From Microseira wollei NIES-4236 (GTDB taxonomy: Bacteria; Cyanobacteriota; Cyanobacteriia; Cyanobacteriales; Aerosakkonemataceae), in NCBI RefSeq assembly GCF_020521235.1, contig NZ_BLAY01000009.1, positions 23,541 to 87,540 of the forward strand: a stretch of 64,000 bases of DNA, in the 5' to 3' direction. The notes below the pieces were generated by a model. It saw only the letters and a list, made by a program, of their open reading frames with translations, ran no database searches and had not been told where the DNA came from. This document shows, piece by piece, positions 55,123 to 64,000 of this stretch (position 1 is the stretch's first letter; every line of letters begins with the position of its first letter). Made by a program: the position numbers and the translations under genes.

Positions 55123-56679
55123 ATGCCCCTATCGCGCATTCTGATATTAATTGTTGGCCTCATCTTAGTTTTGGGGCTACTGCTGTGGCTAGTTGATTCC
55201 CTGTATCGGCTTTATTCTTCCTTAGTTTGGACATCGCCTTTTTTGGGTCACCTGCTACTGCTGTTGCTGATTCTGCTTATAGGTATAGTAATTGCCGCAT
55301 TCGTTTACTATGTCTTCCTGTTTTGGAAATCGAACCAGAAAACCCGTCGTCGTCAGTTAAAACCTAAAGTCCCGCAAGCAAAAACCGACGCCGCCGCACA
55401 AAACCTCCGCGCCGTCAAAAAACAGGTCGCCCAAATACAAGATGAAGTCGCGCGACAAGAATTACTCAATCGTTCGCGAGAAATTGAAGCCAGCTTGCAG
55501 CGGGGCGATTTAAGGGTTGTAGTATTTGGCACTGGTTCCGCTGGTAAGACATCTTTGGTAAATGCGGTAATGGGGCGCGTGGTGGGACAAGTGAGCGCGC
55601 CAATGGGAACAACCGAAGTAGGGGAAACCTACGTACTCAAACTGAAAGGAATTGAACGGGAAATTTTGATTACCGATACGCCTGGTATTTTAGAAACGGG
55701 GATAGCGGGAACCGAAAGGGAACAATTGGCGCGACAATTGGCGACGCAAGCAGATTTATTGTTATTTGTGGTGGATAACGATCTGCGCCGGTCGGAATAC
55801 GAACCGCTCTTGGGTTTGGCAGAAATAGGCAAGCGATCGCTCCTAGTCCTCAACAAAACCGACCTTTACACCGAACAAGACAAAGAAACGATTCTGGCGC
55901 GACTGCGGGAGCGAGTGCGCGGGTTTATTGCCCCGACGGATATTATAGCGATCGCTGCCAACCCCCAACCCGCCCAACTAGACAACGGCGAAATTATCCA
56001 ACCCGATCCCGATGTCATGCCTTTAATTAAGCGTCTCGCCGCCGTTTTGCGCGCCGAAGGCGACGATTTAATGGCAGACAATATATTACTGCAATCCCAG
56101 CGCTTGGGAGAGGAAGCCCGCAAGCTGATCGATGCTCAGCGACGCCGACAAGCTGATAAAGTAGTAGAGCGCTTTCAGTGGATCGGTGCGGGTGTAATAG
56201 CCGTAACACCGCTACCTGTAGTGGACTTGCTGGCAACCGCAGCAGTCAATGCACAAATGGTAGTAGAAATTGGCAAAATTTACGGCTGCGAATTGAATCC
56301 GGAACGGGGGCGCGAATTAGCGCTTTCCTTAGCTAAAACTTTAGCAAGTTTAGGAATTGTTAAAGGCGCGATTGATTTAATTTCCACCGCACTGCGACTC
56401 AATCTGGCTACCTATGTAGTTGGTAAGGCAATTCAGGGGGTGACGGCGGCGTATCTTACCCGCATTGCCGGGAAGAGTTTTATCGAATATTTCCGTCAAG
56501 ATCAAGATTGGGGGGATGGGGGTATTGCCGAAGTCGTGCAGCGACAGTTTCAATTAAACCGACGGGACGAATTTGTCAAGGCATTTATTGCCGAAGCGAT
56601 CGCCAAAGTCATCAAACCCCTCACCGATAACCAACAAGCGCAACCACCCGTCGAGGAATTGGATGAACCAAGACGTTAG
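55123..56679 (+). CDS. membrane GTPase with DUF697
   Basis: 518 residues. Two N-terminal transmembrane helices (about 5-25, 42-68), a coiled coil (about 85-125), an Era/Obg-type GTPase domain (GTGSAGKTSLVNAVMG P-loop, DTPGILE, NKTDLY) and a C-terminal DUF697 domain (about 335-490, two amphipathic segments). Members act at the envelope or thylakoid membrane; the role is unknown. Followed by an AGAAACCGGGTTTCT hairpin. Confidence 0.88.
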   Translation: MPLSRILILIVGLILVLGLLLWLVDSLYRLYSSLVWTSPFLGHLLLLLLILLIGIVIAAFVYYVFLFWKSNQKTRRRQLKPKVPQAKTDAAAQNLRAVKKQVAQIQDEVARQELLNRSREIEASLQRGDLRVVVFGTGSAGKTSLVNAVMGRVVGQVSAPMGTTEVGETYVLKLKGIEREILITDTPGILETGIAGTEREQLARQLATQADLLLFVVDNDLRRSEYEPLLGLAEIGKRSLLVLNKTDLYTEQDKETILARLRERVRGFIAPTDIIAIAANPQPAQLDNGEIIQPDPDVMPLIKRLAAVLRAEGDDLMADNILLQSQRLGEEARKLIDAQRRRQADKVVERFQWIGAGVIAVTPLPVVDLLATAAVNAQMVVEIGKIYGCELNPERGRELALSLAKTLASLGIVKGAIDLISTALRLNLATYVVGKAIQGVTAAYLTRIAGKSFIEYFRQDQDWGDGGIAEVVQRQFQLNRRDEFVKAFIAEAIAKVIKPLTDNQQAQPPVEELDEPRR

Positions 56680-56686
56680 CGAACCT

Positions 56687-56731
56687 AGAAACCGGGTTTC
56701 TAGCGATTTTTCATAGAAACCCGGTTTCTTT
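56687..56731 (+). terminator. hairpin terminator after the GTPase
   Basis: TAGAAACCGGGTTTCTA followed by ...TAGAAACCCGGTTTCTTT: two overlapping ways to fold a long stem with T-rich ends. Confidence 0.55.
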
Positions 56732-57459
56732 GCCTAAGTCCGATCAAAGCTTGCGAACAAAACCTGTGTTTCATTCGTCACCAAGTTATTACCTGTACCC
56801 GATGGCTCTAGTTGGGGTCAATTTTTATACTGGCACAGCTCAGCTTGACTTCATGGTATTTGTGCTTATTATTCTGGCAGAAACGCCCTTTTCGATCAAA
56901 ATTTGATACCTCGCCGCAGGTGCTGACTTTGGACGGTTCGGCTCAAAACTCAGTAGATGAGGGAGATAAAGGTATGGTATGGAAATCGAGCAGAATTATT
57001 GCCAACATTTAAAGAGGCTGTGAAAAATCAGATGCTGGTGACCCCTGCTATAGAAAAATCATTTAAAACAGATTAAAATCGAAATAACCCATATAAATCC
57101 AGTATCTGTTACTTGGCTGCTGGCAAAAAAAACACCTTAAGTCAATTCGGGAAACTGCGGAACATGAAGCATAAATTAAAAGTAAAAAATTTAATAAAAC
57201 AGTTTTATAAGATTAAAAAGCCTAAGTAAAAACTCGGAGAAGTGGCAAATATTACGATGGGCTGACCCAAGTATTAAAATAGGTTGAGAAACTGATTAAA
57301 AATAATATTGCTGGCAGATGGTGAAAACATCGATGTAATAAATTAAGCTCGTGTTTTCCCCTAGATGTGTCAGTCAATCGGGAGAAAAAAGTTGAATAGT
57401 AAAAATATAACAACTTGCGATCGCCGCATCACTCCACCGTCCACTCAGACAAAACAGTG
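56732..57459. other. long intergenic region, no convincing gene
   Basis: A 66-codon frame at 56812-57012 has a hydrophobic start but no ribosome site or recognisable motif. The rest is AT-rich. It should hold the promoter of the GGDEF-EAL gene. Confidence 0.4.
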
Positions 57460-59760
57460 ATGACTAAGTTACCCCTGCACCCCCAAGAAAGCACTAAAAT
57501 CGATACTCCAAACCAACAGCCCCAGGCAAGCTCGAAAGCTGTTCAACAGGAATTCGACGATATTACCCGCTTGGCAGCATATATCTGTCAGGCGCCCTTC
57601 GCCATGATTTACCTGACCGATGGTACCTGGCAATGGTACGTATCGGAAAGGCGGAAAGGAACGGGAAAATGGGGCATCGGGAATTTTCCCCATCCCCAAA
57701 CCTTAATACCCAATCTGCATTTGGAGTCGGATCTGCTGATCGTTCGGGATACTTGGCAAGACGTCAGTTTAATCGGGACGGCAATCGGGACTTTTGCCCC
57801 AGCGGTCCGGTTTTATGCGTGTATGCCCTTAATCTCAACAAAAGGCGACTCAATTGGTTGGTTGTGCGTGATGGATAACCAACCGCGCGAGTTAAGCGAT
57901 GAGCAGACATCATCATTGCGGATTTTGGCAAATCGGGCGATCGCTCAAATCGAGTCAAAGCGGAACGCCGCTCGCGCCCTGCACGAAAGCGAAGCTCGCT
58001 ATGAACTGTTAATTGGGAGCGTCAAAGACTATGCCATCTACACCCTCGACCCCAACGGGTACGTGATTAGCTGGAACGAAGGTGCAGAAAAAATTAACGG
58101 CTATCAAACCGATGAAATTATCGGTCATCATTTCTCCCGCTTTTATGCGGCTGAAGATATCGAGCGCGGCAAGCCGAATCGCGTCTTAAAATTAGCAGCA
58201 GCAGCTGGTCGGTTTGAAGACGAAGCATGGCGCGTGCGTAAAGACGGGTCGCGGTTTTGGGCGAATTCCGTGGTCACCGCACTCAGAGACGAAACCGGAC
58301 AGCTCAAAGGCTTCGTCAAGGTGACGCGGGACATTACCGCAGCTAAGCAAACCGAAGAACAACTGATCCACAATGCGTGGCACGATACCCTAACGGGATT
58401 GCCCAATCGAGCGTTATTTATGGAACGCTTGGGGCGCGAAGTCAGGCACGCAGGACGCCGCCAGGATCATATGTTCGCCGTACTGTTTCTCGACATCGAC
58501 CGTTTCCAGGTGGTGAACGAAAGTCTGGGACACAAGGTAGGCGATCAACTGCTCAAGAGCATGGCGCGTCGCGTTGCAGGCTGTCTGGATTGTACCGATA
58601 CCCTAGCCCGGTTTGGCGGCGATGAATTCACGATCCTGCTAGAAGATATCAAAGACATTAGCGACGCCACCCGCCTCGCGAGTAGGATTATCAAGGCAGT
58701 CACCGCGCCGTTTCAACTCAGCGGCTACGAAGTATTTACCAGTCTCAGCATCGGAATTGCCTTGAATTCTAGCGGCTGTCCCAAACCGGAAGACTTGCTG
58801 CGGGACGCAGAAATTGCCATGTTTCGCGCTAAGACCCAGGGTAAAGCGCGTTATCAAGTGTTCGACACTACGATGCACACCCGCGCCGTGACGCGCTTGC
58901 AGTTAGAAAACGATTTGCGACGCGCCATCGAACACCAAGAGTTTCGGCTTTACTACCAGCCAATTGTATCCCTATCAACGGGCAAGATTACTGGATTTGA
59001 GGCTTTGGTACGTTGGCAACATCCCCATCGGGGATTGGTTTCCCCAGCAGAATTCATCCCTCTGGCAGAAGAAACCGGCTTGATTTTGCCGATAGACTGG
59101 TGGGTATTGCGGGAAGCATGTCGGCAATTGCGCGATTGGCAGGTGCAGTGGGAAAGTGCGATCGCCAATAGAACGCCGGGAATTGGGGAACACTGGGGTA
59201 ACGGCAGCAGGGCCCAATATTCATTCCCCACCTGCTGGCCCAAATTACCCTTGACAATGAGCGTCAATCTTTCTGGGCAACAGTTTTCCCAGCCAGATCT
59301 GCTCGATCAGCTCGACATGGTGCTTCAGGAAACAGGTTTAGATGGTCGCTATTTAAAGCTGGAAATCACCGAGGGAGTCCTCATCAGCAATCCAGAAGCA
59401 GCCACCGCCATGCTGGAGCAACTGCGAGAACGACAAATAAAATTATGCATGGATGACTTCGGTACGGGCTATTGCGGTTTGAGTTATCTGCACCGCTTTC
59501 CCCTCGACGTACTCAAAATCGACCGCTCTTTCATCGTTCGCCTCGGCGCCGAAAAGGCACAATCGGCGATCGTGCAAGCAATTGTATCGATGGCGCACAA
59601 TCTGGGAATGGAAGCGCTCGCCGAAGGCATCGAGACACCCGATCAGCACGCCCAACTGCAAGCCCTAGATTGCGAATACGGACAGGGATATTTGTTTTCC
59701 AAACCTGTCGATCGCAATACGGCACGCGCTTTGATCTGGAATGGGGGCAATTGCACTTGA
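57460..59760 (+). CDS. GAF-PAS-GGDEF-EAL cyclic-di-GMP protein
   Basis: 766 residues. Start chosen at the ATG at 57460; an earlier one at 57415 is open. A partial N-terminal GAF (about 35-165, [27 protein letters not shown]) is followed by PAS/PAC (about 175-305, [32 protein letters not shown]), GGDEF with the intact RFGGDEF motif (about 390) and EAL with [24 protein letters not shown] and EGIET. Both active sites look complete, so it could make or degrade c-di-GMP. The EAL domain carries a Gly/Arg-rich insertion ([15 protein letters not shown]). Confidence 0.93.
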   Translation: MTKLPLHPQESTKIDTPNQQPQASSKAVQQEFDDITRLAAYICQAPFAMIYLTDGTWQWYVSERRKGTGKWGIGNFPHPQTLIPNLHLESDLLIVRDTWQDVSLIGTAIGTFAPAVRFYACMPLISTKGDSIGWLCVMDNQPRELSDEQTSSLRILANRAIAQIESKRNAARALHESEARYELLIGSVKDYAIYTLDPNGYVISWNEGAEKINGYQTDEIIGHHFSRFYAAEDIERGKPNRVLKLAAAAGRFEDEAWRVRKDGSRFWANSVVTALRDETGQLKGFVKVTRDITAAKQTEEQLIHNAWHDTLTGLPNRALFMERLGREVRHAGRRQDHMFAVLFLDIDRFQVVNESLGHKVGDQLLKSMARRVAGCLDCTDTLARFGGDEFTILLEDIKDISDATRLASRIIKAVTAPFQLSGYEVFTSLSIGIALNSSGCPKPEDLLRDAEIAMFRAKTQGKARYQVFDTTMHTRAVTRLQLENDLRRAIEHQEFRLYYQPIVSLSTGKITGFEALVRWQHPHRGLVSPAEFIPLAEETGLILPIDWWVLREACRQLRDWQVQWESAIANRTPGIGEHWGNGSRAQYSFPTCWPKLPLTMSVNLSGQQFSQPDLLDQLDMVLQETGLDGRYLKLEITEGVLISNPEAATAMLEQLRERQIKLCMDDFGTGYCGLSYLHRFPLDVLKIDRSFIVRLGAEKAQSAIVQAIVSMAHNLGMEALAEGIETPDQHAQLQALDCEYGQGYLFSKPVDRNTARALIWNGGNCT

Positions 59761-59835
59761 GAGCGGGTGTGCTCTTGTGCAGGTGTGGAGGTGATATCGT
59801 GTATCCCAAAACCTGCTACAGGGATAGAAGGGGTT

Positions 59836-60408
59836 ATGAAAGACAAACGGGTCACAATTGCTTCTGTTTTGCTGTTGATGGGACTGGCAATGGGTTGTGC
59901 GAGTCAACCCAAGACTGAAGTAGTCAGTCTGGAAACTCCCGCGACAAAGTCCACCACTACGCCTGCTGCGAGTAAACCTGAAGCGAAAACTGCTGAATCG
60001 GTCAGTCAAGTTAAATCGCCTACAGTTAGCTTTTATACAGATAATGGGTTGGCAATTAAAGGTGCAGATCCGGTGGCTTATTTCCAGGAAGGAAAGCCAG
60101 TTAAGGGTAACAGCCAATTCGCTTACCAGTGGATGAACGCAACCTGGTATTTTTCTAGTGCCCAAAATCGCGATTTGTTTGTCAAAAATCCGCAGAAATA
60201 CGCACCTCAATACGGCGGTTTTTGTGCTTGGGCTGTGAGTCAGGGCTATACGGCGCAGATTGACCCGGATGCTTGGAAAATTGTGGATGGTAAACTTTAT
60301 TTGAACTACAACAAAGGCGTTCAGCGAAGTTGGGAGCGAGATATCCCTGGCAATATTTCTAGGGGCGATCGCAACTGGCCTTCGCTGAACGATCGCCTCA
60401 AAAAGTAA
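59836..60408 (+). CDS. YHS-domain lipoprotein
   Basis: 190 residues from the ATG at 59836. Lipobox LLLMGLAMGCAS, a Thr/Ala/Lys-rich linker, then the YHS domain (GLAIKGADPVAYFQEGKPVKGNSQFAYQWMNATWYFSSAQNRDLFVKNPQKYAPQYGGFCAWAVSQGY), known for metal contacts in larger proteins. Membrane-anchored; role unknown. Confidence 0.87.
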   Translation: MKDKRVTIASVLLLMGLAMGCASQPKTEVVSLETPATKSTTTPAASKPEAKTAESVSQVKSPTVSFYTDNGLAIKGADPVAYFQEGKPVKGNSQFAYQWMNATWYFSSAQNRDLFVKNPQKYAPQYGGFCAWAVSQGYTAQIDPDAWKIVDGKLYLNYNKGVQRSWERDIPGNISRGDRNWPSLNDRLKK

Positions 60409-60414
60409 CGACTC

Positions 60415-60549
60415 ATATCATGTCCGCGAGAGATCGGTAGTGTATGGATGGCTAATTGCTAATTGCTAATGGCTAATATAGTATTTTTCCTGATTGAGCC
60501 AGCGATTAGCTATTAGCAGTTACACAACCGTTGCTTAAGGACATGATAT
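60415..60549. mobile_element. ATATCATGTCCG-type MITE
   Basis: CATATCATGTCC...GGACATGATATCATC ends with heptamer repeats (TAATTGC, TAATGGC) inside, showing that the small repeats invade MITEs too. Confidence 0.6.
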
Positions 60550-60637
60550 CATCTATCACCTTTGTTTCAAGCTGCGATCTCTGGTTGCTTGCTCTAGGAT
60601 GTGGCACAGAAACTTTGGTGTTTGCGTCAGTCCTGCC

Positions 60638-61456
60638 CTACTTGGTATGGGTCCCACCCCGGTAGATTCGTTGTGCTTGTTCCGGTGAAACCCACGATAC
60701 TGCCGGTATGTTTTCAGGCAAACCATTTCCTGCCTCAGTATTATTACTGTGACGCTTGGGTAGGTCGCAAGCCACTGGCGGCGCAGTTGTATTAGTATAT
60801 ATACCTGGAACTAACCCTTCTTCCGACTCGTTTAGCTGACTTTGAGGTGGTGCGTAGGTATGGGTGTTGGCGTCGTAAGCTAGCACTTCACCCGTCTCGA
60901 TATGATAAACCCATCCGTAGATTTTCAGTTTTCCTTGATACAATCTGGAGTGGACAACTGGGTAAGTTTTGAGATTTTCGATCTGCGTCAGTACATTTTC
61001 GGCGATCGCTATCTCCAACAGTTCCTCGCCCTGGTATGCGCCGTAGTTCTCTTTTACCAGTCTGCGCGTTGCTTCGGCGTGTCTCAGCCACTCGTATACC
61101 AAGGGCATTTCTTCTCTGAGTTTTTCCAGTTTCAGCAATCCCTTCATTGCACCGCAGTGAGAATGACCGCAAACGACGATCTGCTGAATGTCCAAGGCGT
61201 GTATGGCGTATTCCAACGATGCCCCTTCACCCCCATTGGCGGCTCCGTAGGGCGGAATAATGTTACCTGCATTACGGATAACAAACAATTCCCCTACTTC
61301 TGTCTGGGTAATCAAATTCGGGTCTATGCGCGAGTCGGAGCAGGTTATAAAAAGCACTCTGGGCTTCTGACCGTGGGAAAGTTGCTCAAACAATTCCTGG
61401 TGGGTCGAAAAATAACTGGCCTTAAATTCCCGCAAGCCTGTAATTAATTTCCTCAT
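60638..61456 (-). CDS. beta-carbonic anhydrase
   Basis: 272 residues. Zinc ligands and catalytic pair visible: CSDSRIDPN (Cys39, Asp41-Arg43) and VVCGHSHCGAMKG (His and Cys ligands), with NAGNIIPPYG between. The C-terminal extension (about 210-272) is longer than in bacterial enzymes and resembles those of cyanobacterial beta-CAs. Interconverts CO2 and bicarbonate, in carboxysome or envelope. Confidence 0.93.
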   Translation of the reverse strand: MRKLITGLREFKASYFSTHQELFEQLSHGQKPRVLFITCSDSRIDPNLITQTEVGELFVIRNAGNIIPPYGAANGGEGASLEYAIHALDIQQIVVCGHSHCGAMKGLLKLEKLREEMPLVYEWLRHAEATRRLVKENYGAYQGEELLEIAIAENVLTQIENLKTYPVVHSRLYQGKLKIYGWVYHIETGEVLAYDANTHTYAPPQSQLNESEEGLVPGIYTNTTAPPVACDLPKRHSNNTEAGNGLPENIPAVSWVSPEQAQRIYRGGTHTK

Positions 61457-61861
61457 AGAGCGAACCTTATGCCATCGGCGATGATTTTCAATCTATCTTG
61501 ATTTTCTCAGATCGGAAGCTGTTTATTCATCTGATTTTTTACGGGAAGTCCGCCCGAGCGCACGAGGGGTAAGCGCCACAGAAGAGGAAGACCAAAAGCA
61601 CATATCATAGTTCCTCCCTCTCCTTGTCGGTTTTGACGAAAGGTAGCACAAGCGTGCAGTTATGAAGCCAAATACGTATAAAATGTTTTAATGTTTTAAG
61701 ATTTTCTTTTAAAAAAAGTGCTAGTAAAATAATCAAAATTTGGTTATACTTACGTATGTCGCTTTTTCATTGAGAAGGGTTCGTACATCACCGTTACTCT
61801 GTCAGGGAAAAAACTTCATAGATTATTCAAAAATCAAGGGTGCTAAATCGGAGATAATTTT
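61457..61861. other. intergenic region, no gene seen
   Basis: AT-rich towards the right, with no repeat family recognised. Likely carbonic anhydrase promoter on the left. Confidence 0.4.
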
Positions 61862-62014
61862 ATGAAACGAGAAGACTTTTTGCTGATTTTTTTACTTTTG
61901 TATTTTTTAAAGTCGGGGTTAGGATATAACCTGATGGGGAAATATCATCTGGAGGATATTATCTTTAAACCAGACGAGATGATTGTGGATGCGGTTAGGG
62001 AGTTTTTCTATTAA
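61862..62014 (+). CDS. small protein, 50 residues, unrecognised
   Basis: The ATG has GGAG upstream. MKREDFLLIFLLLYFLKSGLG... begins with a hydrophobic helix, then a polar acidic tail (HLEDIIFKPDEMIVDAVREFFY). The stop lies at the edge of a MITE. Too short for strong support. Confidence 0.4.
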   Translation: MKREDFLLIFLLLYFLKSGLGYNLMGKYHLEDIIFKPDEMIVDAVREFFY

Positions 62015-62199
62015 CTCAAGTTGCTAGTTATAAGTTTTGACAGCGGTAATTGGTAATTGGATTAACAGGCAGTGGAATCTTGACAATTACCCCAGTCATA
62101 AACGCGGTTTCTGCGTCGATTTCTCCCTGTAAAACTCACGATTTTTCAGAGAAACAGGGTTGATTTGGCTCGATGTAATGTAACAACTTACGTTAGATA
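62012..62199. mobile_element. AAGTTGCTAGTTAT-type MITE
   Basis: TAACTCAAGTTGCTAGTTATAA at the left and GTAACAACTTACGTTA at the right are inverted repeats, as at 12619-12763. Confidence 0.55.
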
Positions 62200-62403
62200 A
62201 TTAATTGGGTGTTTGGTTTGGCTGAATAAGCTTGTATTCCAAATCATAATGCTGGTATATCCTGGGAGTGAATAATTACTAGATGATTCAAATCGTCCGG
62301 TTGGTGCGTGAGGGATTAAGTCTCAAGTTATCAGTCAAATACCTTCATGCAGTCACGCAACCTACACCTGTATTATTCCCAAGCAAACGGATTCGATATC
62401 AGT

Positions 62404-62633
62404 GCCATAGTCATTAGTTATTAACTAACTAATGACTATGGCAGGACTTACGCAAGGGCGTTCGTATCACCTTTATTTCTGCGTAGATCTTTCATTGTCA
62501 AACCTACGATTTTTCACACAAACCCGGAATAGGATCGTAAGTCCTGTATTCCATACAGGACTTACGCTTGGGCGGCCTATCACCTTTGTTGCTTGCTTTT
62601 TCAGAGAAACAAAGGTGATAGGCGTAATTCCTG
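62404..62633. repeat. cluster of hairpin and AGGACTTACG elements
   Basis: A stem GCCATAGTCATTAGTTA/TAACTAATGACTATGGC (62404-62442) directly precedes two AGGACTTACG-type elements (62442-62546, 62555-62633). The second contains CTATCACCTTTGTT...AACAAAGGTGATAG. Confidence 0.7.
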
Positions 62634-62745
62634 GCATAGAAACTAACAAGAACAAGAGAAAAAGAGAAAAAGAGAAACCTGAGGCAGAACCTCTTGGTTT
62701 CGTTCCCAGGCGGGAGCCTGGGAACGATTGGAGATCTAGGGATCT

Positions 62746-64000
62746 TTAGCTGAAGACAAAATTGTTGGGGTTATTCAGGTCGGCGACGCTCACATTTATG
62801 AAGGTAATGTAAGAGCTAGCAAGTGCAGATCCATCTGTACCATCTGGGTCAAGTAACAGTATGGTGTTACTGCCTTGGCTAGAAAAGCTAACGATTCCGT
62901 CAGCAATTGGATTTGAACCGCTGTAGTTAAAACTTGCCAACAGGTTTGTCATTACAATCTTGTCGATGCCGACTTGAAAATCGGTGATGGTGTCAAACCG
63001 ATCTTGAATGCGGTTGTAGACAAATTCGTCAGCGCCTCCTCCACCAGTAAGCGTATCGTTACTCTGTTCTCCAATCAAGCGATCGCTAAGAGCGGTCCCC
63101 GTTAAATTATCGCGTCGGTTCGTGCCAGCGATGATTTTAAAAGTGGGGATTTCGATCGCTTTATTTGCACTCAAAGATCCCGCTGTTCCCGGTGTAGGTA
63201 ATGTGAGAAGGGCATTATTACCATCAGCATCTTCAATGGCGCCGTTATTGAGCTTTAAAGCAGCCCGAGAAAGATAGTCTAAGTCGGGGGTGGTATCCTT
63301 AACTCCAACTTTGTAGTTAAACGTCAAAGTGTTAGTACCGCTACCACTGCTGAAGTTAACAACGGCATCCAATACACCAGTTTCTAGAACCAATTGGGGA
63401 GTGCCATTGACGAAGACATTCTCGCTGAAGGTCACGTTAATGGGAATTACTTGACCGACGGTGTATTTGCCATTTGGTGCTGTTGAGGTGACGTTAGTAA
63501 TGGTGGGTATTAAGTTTGCAACTGGGTTGACAGTACCGGCGATCGCAAAGTCAAATGGGTTTTCATCGCTGTCGTTATTGCCAAAGGAAATCGTTCCCTT
63601 TGGATTACCCGTCGCCGTGGCATTGAGTTGCAGTTGGAAATCGGCAGTACTGCCAGGAGCAATCTCGCTGGGGAACATGCCTAGCAGGGTGAAACCAGTT
63701 GGTAAAGTTGGGGTACTTAAAGATAGAGAGGAAGTGCCGGTATTGTTGATGGTGAAGGTTTTTGTTACCGCAGTGCCAACGGTTGTAGAACCAAAGTCAA
63801 TCGCTGTGGTAGTACCATCAAGGATATTAGTTGTACCACTTTTGACTTCGATTTCTGGTGCCGGGAGAGGCAAAACTGGGTTGACAGTACCGGCGATCGC
63901 AAAGTCAAATGGGTTTTCATCGCTGTCGTTATTGCCAAAGGAAATCGTTCCCTTTGGATTACCCGTCGCCGTGGCATTGAGTTGCAGTTGGAAATCGGCA
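62746..64000 (-). CDS. RTX/anchor-repeat adhesin-like protein (5' end outside window)
   Basis: The frame enters from 64000 and stops at 62746; 417 codons are visible. It shows two copies of a repeat about 118 residues apart (TADFQLQLNATATGNPKGTISFGNN...FAIAGTVNPV), the choice-of-anchor D type, then a SwmB-type Ig-like block (VTFSENVFVNGTPQLVLETG), and near the C-terminus a short hemolysin-type Ca-binding region (DNLTGTALSDRLIGEQSNDTLTGGGGADEFVY) followed by a terminal beta domain. Such ends direct type I secretion. Probably a large surface or secreted protein. Confidence 0.88.
   Translation of the reverse strand, partial: ADFQLQLNATATGNPKGTISFGNNDSDENPFDFAIAGTVNPVLPLPAPEIEVKSGTTNILDGTTTAIDFGSTTVGTAVTKTFTINNTGTSSLSLSTPTLPTGFTLLGMFPSEIAPGSTADFQLQLNATATGNPKGTISFGNNDSDENPFDFAIAGTVNPVANLIPTITNVTSTAPNGKYTVGQVIPINVTFSENVFVNGTPQLVLETGVLDAVVNFSSGSGTNTLTFNYKVGVKDTTPDLDYLSRAALKLNNGAIEDADGNNALLTLPTPGTAGSLSANKAIEIPTFKIIAGTNRRDNLTGTALSDRLIGEQSNDTLTGGGGADEFVYNRIQDRFDTITDFQVGIDKIVMTNLLASFNYSGSNPIADGIVSFSSQGSNTILLLDPDGTDGSALASSYITFINVSVADLNNPNNFVFS

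Noticed and set aside
56812..57012. 66-codon open frame
   Set aside because: No ribosome site and no recognisable motif; overlaps AT-rich intergenic DNA.

Overview
The window looks like a filamentous cyanobacterial chromosome. GCGATCGC (HIP1-type) octamers are frequent. Heptanucleotide repeats of the TAATTGC/TTAGCAA type fill many intergenic gaps. Palindromic AGAAACCCGGTTTCT hairpins and several families of MITE-like elements recur. Gene families typical of cyanobacteria are present (DUF2808, PaO-like Rieske oxygenase, NIL-domain proteins next to a sulfate transporter, Nif11 peptides). No tRNA, rRNA or CRISPR array was seen.

1-11.7 kb is a RiPP island. It begins with a truncated aminoglycoside-phosphotransferase-like kinase. 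It then carries two versions of one biosynthetic cassette in opposite orientations: Nif11-leader precursor, radical SAM/SPASM maturase, small PlpY-like accessory protein, each accompanied by a separate double-glycine-leader hydrophobic peptide. Both Nif11 cores contain an Ile-Tyr-Gly (XYG) motif, the signature cut by PlpX-type spliceases, which remove tyramine and leave an alpha-keto-beta-amino acid. The natural reading is twin spliceotide loci with different cores. Around them lie a roughly 470-bp duplicated upstream block (plus a shorter third copy), two relics of a PpiC-type isomerase, an IS630-type HTH protein, an IS630 transposase relic touching the second precursor, and an intact IscB nuclease with an upstream omegaRNA-like region.

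11.7-14.4 kb holds a DUF2808 secreted protein and a PaO/Tic55-like Rieske oxygenase. 14.8-37.8 kb is a sulfur-acquisition island: sbpA-cysT-cysW-NIL, a second NIL gene, a broken second sbp, three CadD-family transporters (the third broken), two TauE/SafE exporters (one with a DUF1634 partner), an APC permease split by a MITE, a prohibitin-like protein, two Rrf2 regulators, a CysR-like Crp regulator divergent from cysA, and cysE. A short motif (TACnGTAAnTTGAGCG-like) recurs upstream of several of these genes. cysE is interrupted near its 3' end by a second, stop-containing iscB element, and its C-terminal tail is found on the other side.

38-44.5 kb has glutamate dehydrogenase and a four-gene sugar ABC importer. 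45-50.3 kb is a signalling operon (BMP-type binding lipoprotein, hybrid sensor kinase, response-regulator kinase). 50.4-64 kb carries a Cys-containing secreted protein, rpsD, moaA, an MFS transporter, a membrane GTPase with DUF697, a GAF-PAS-GGDEF-EAL protein, a YHS lipoprotein, a beta-carbonic anhydrase and the C-terminal part of a large RTX/anchor-repeat protein that runs off the window. Decay is a theme: at least seven genes are broken by stops, small indels or element insertions, mostly in the RiPP and sulfur islands.
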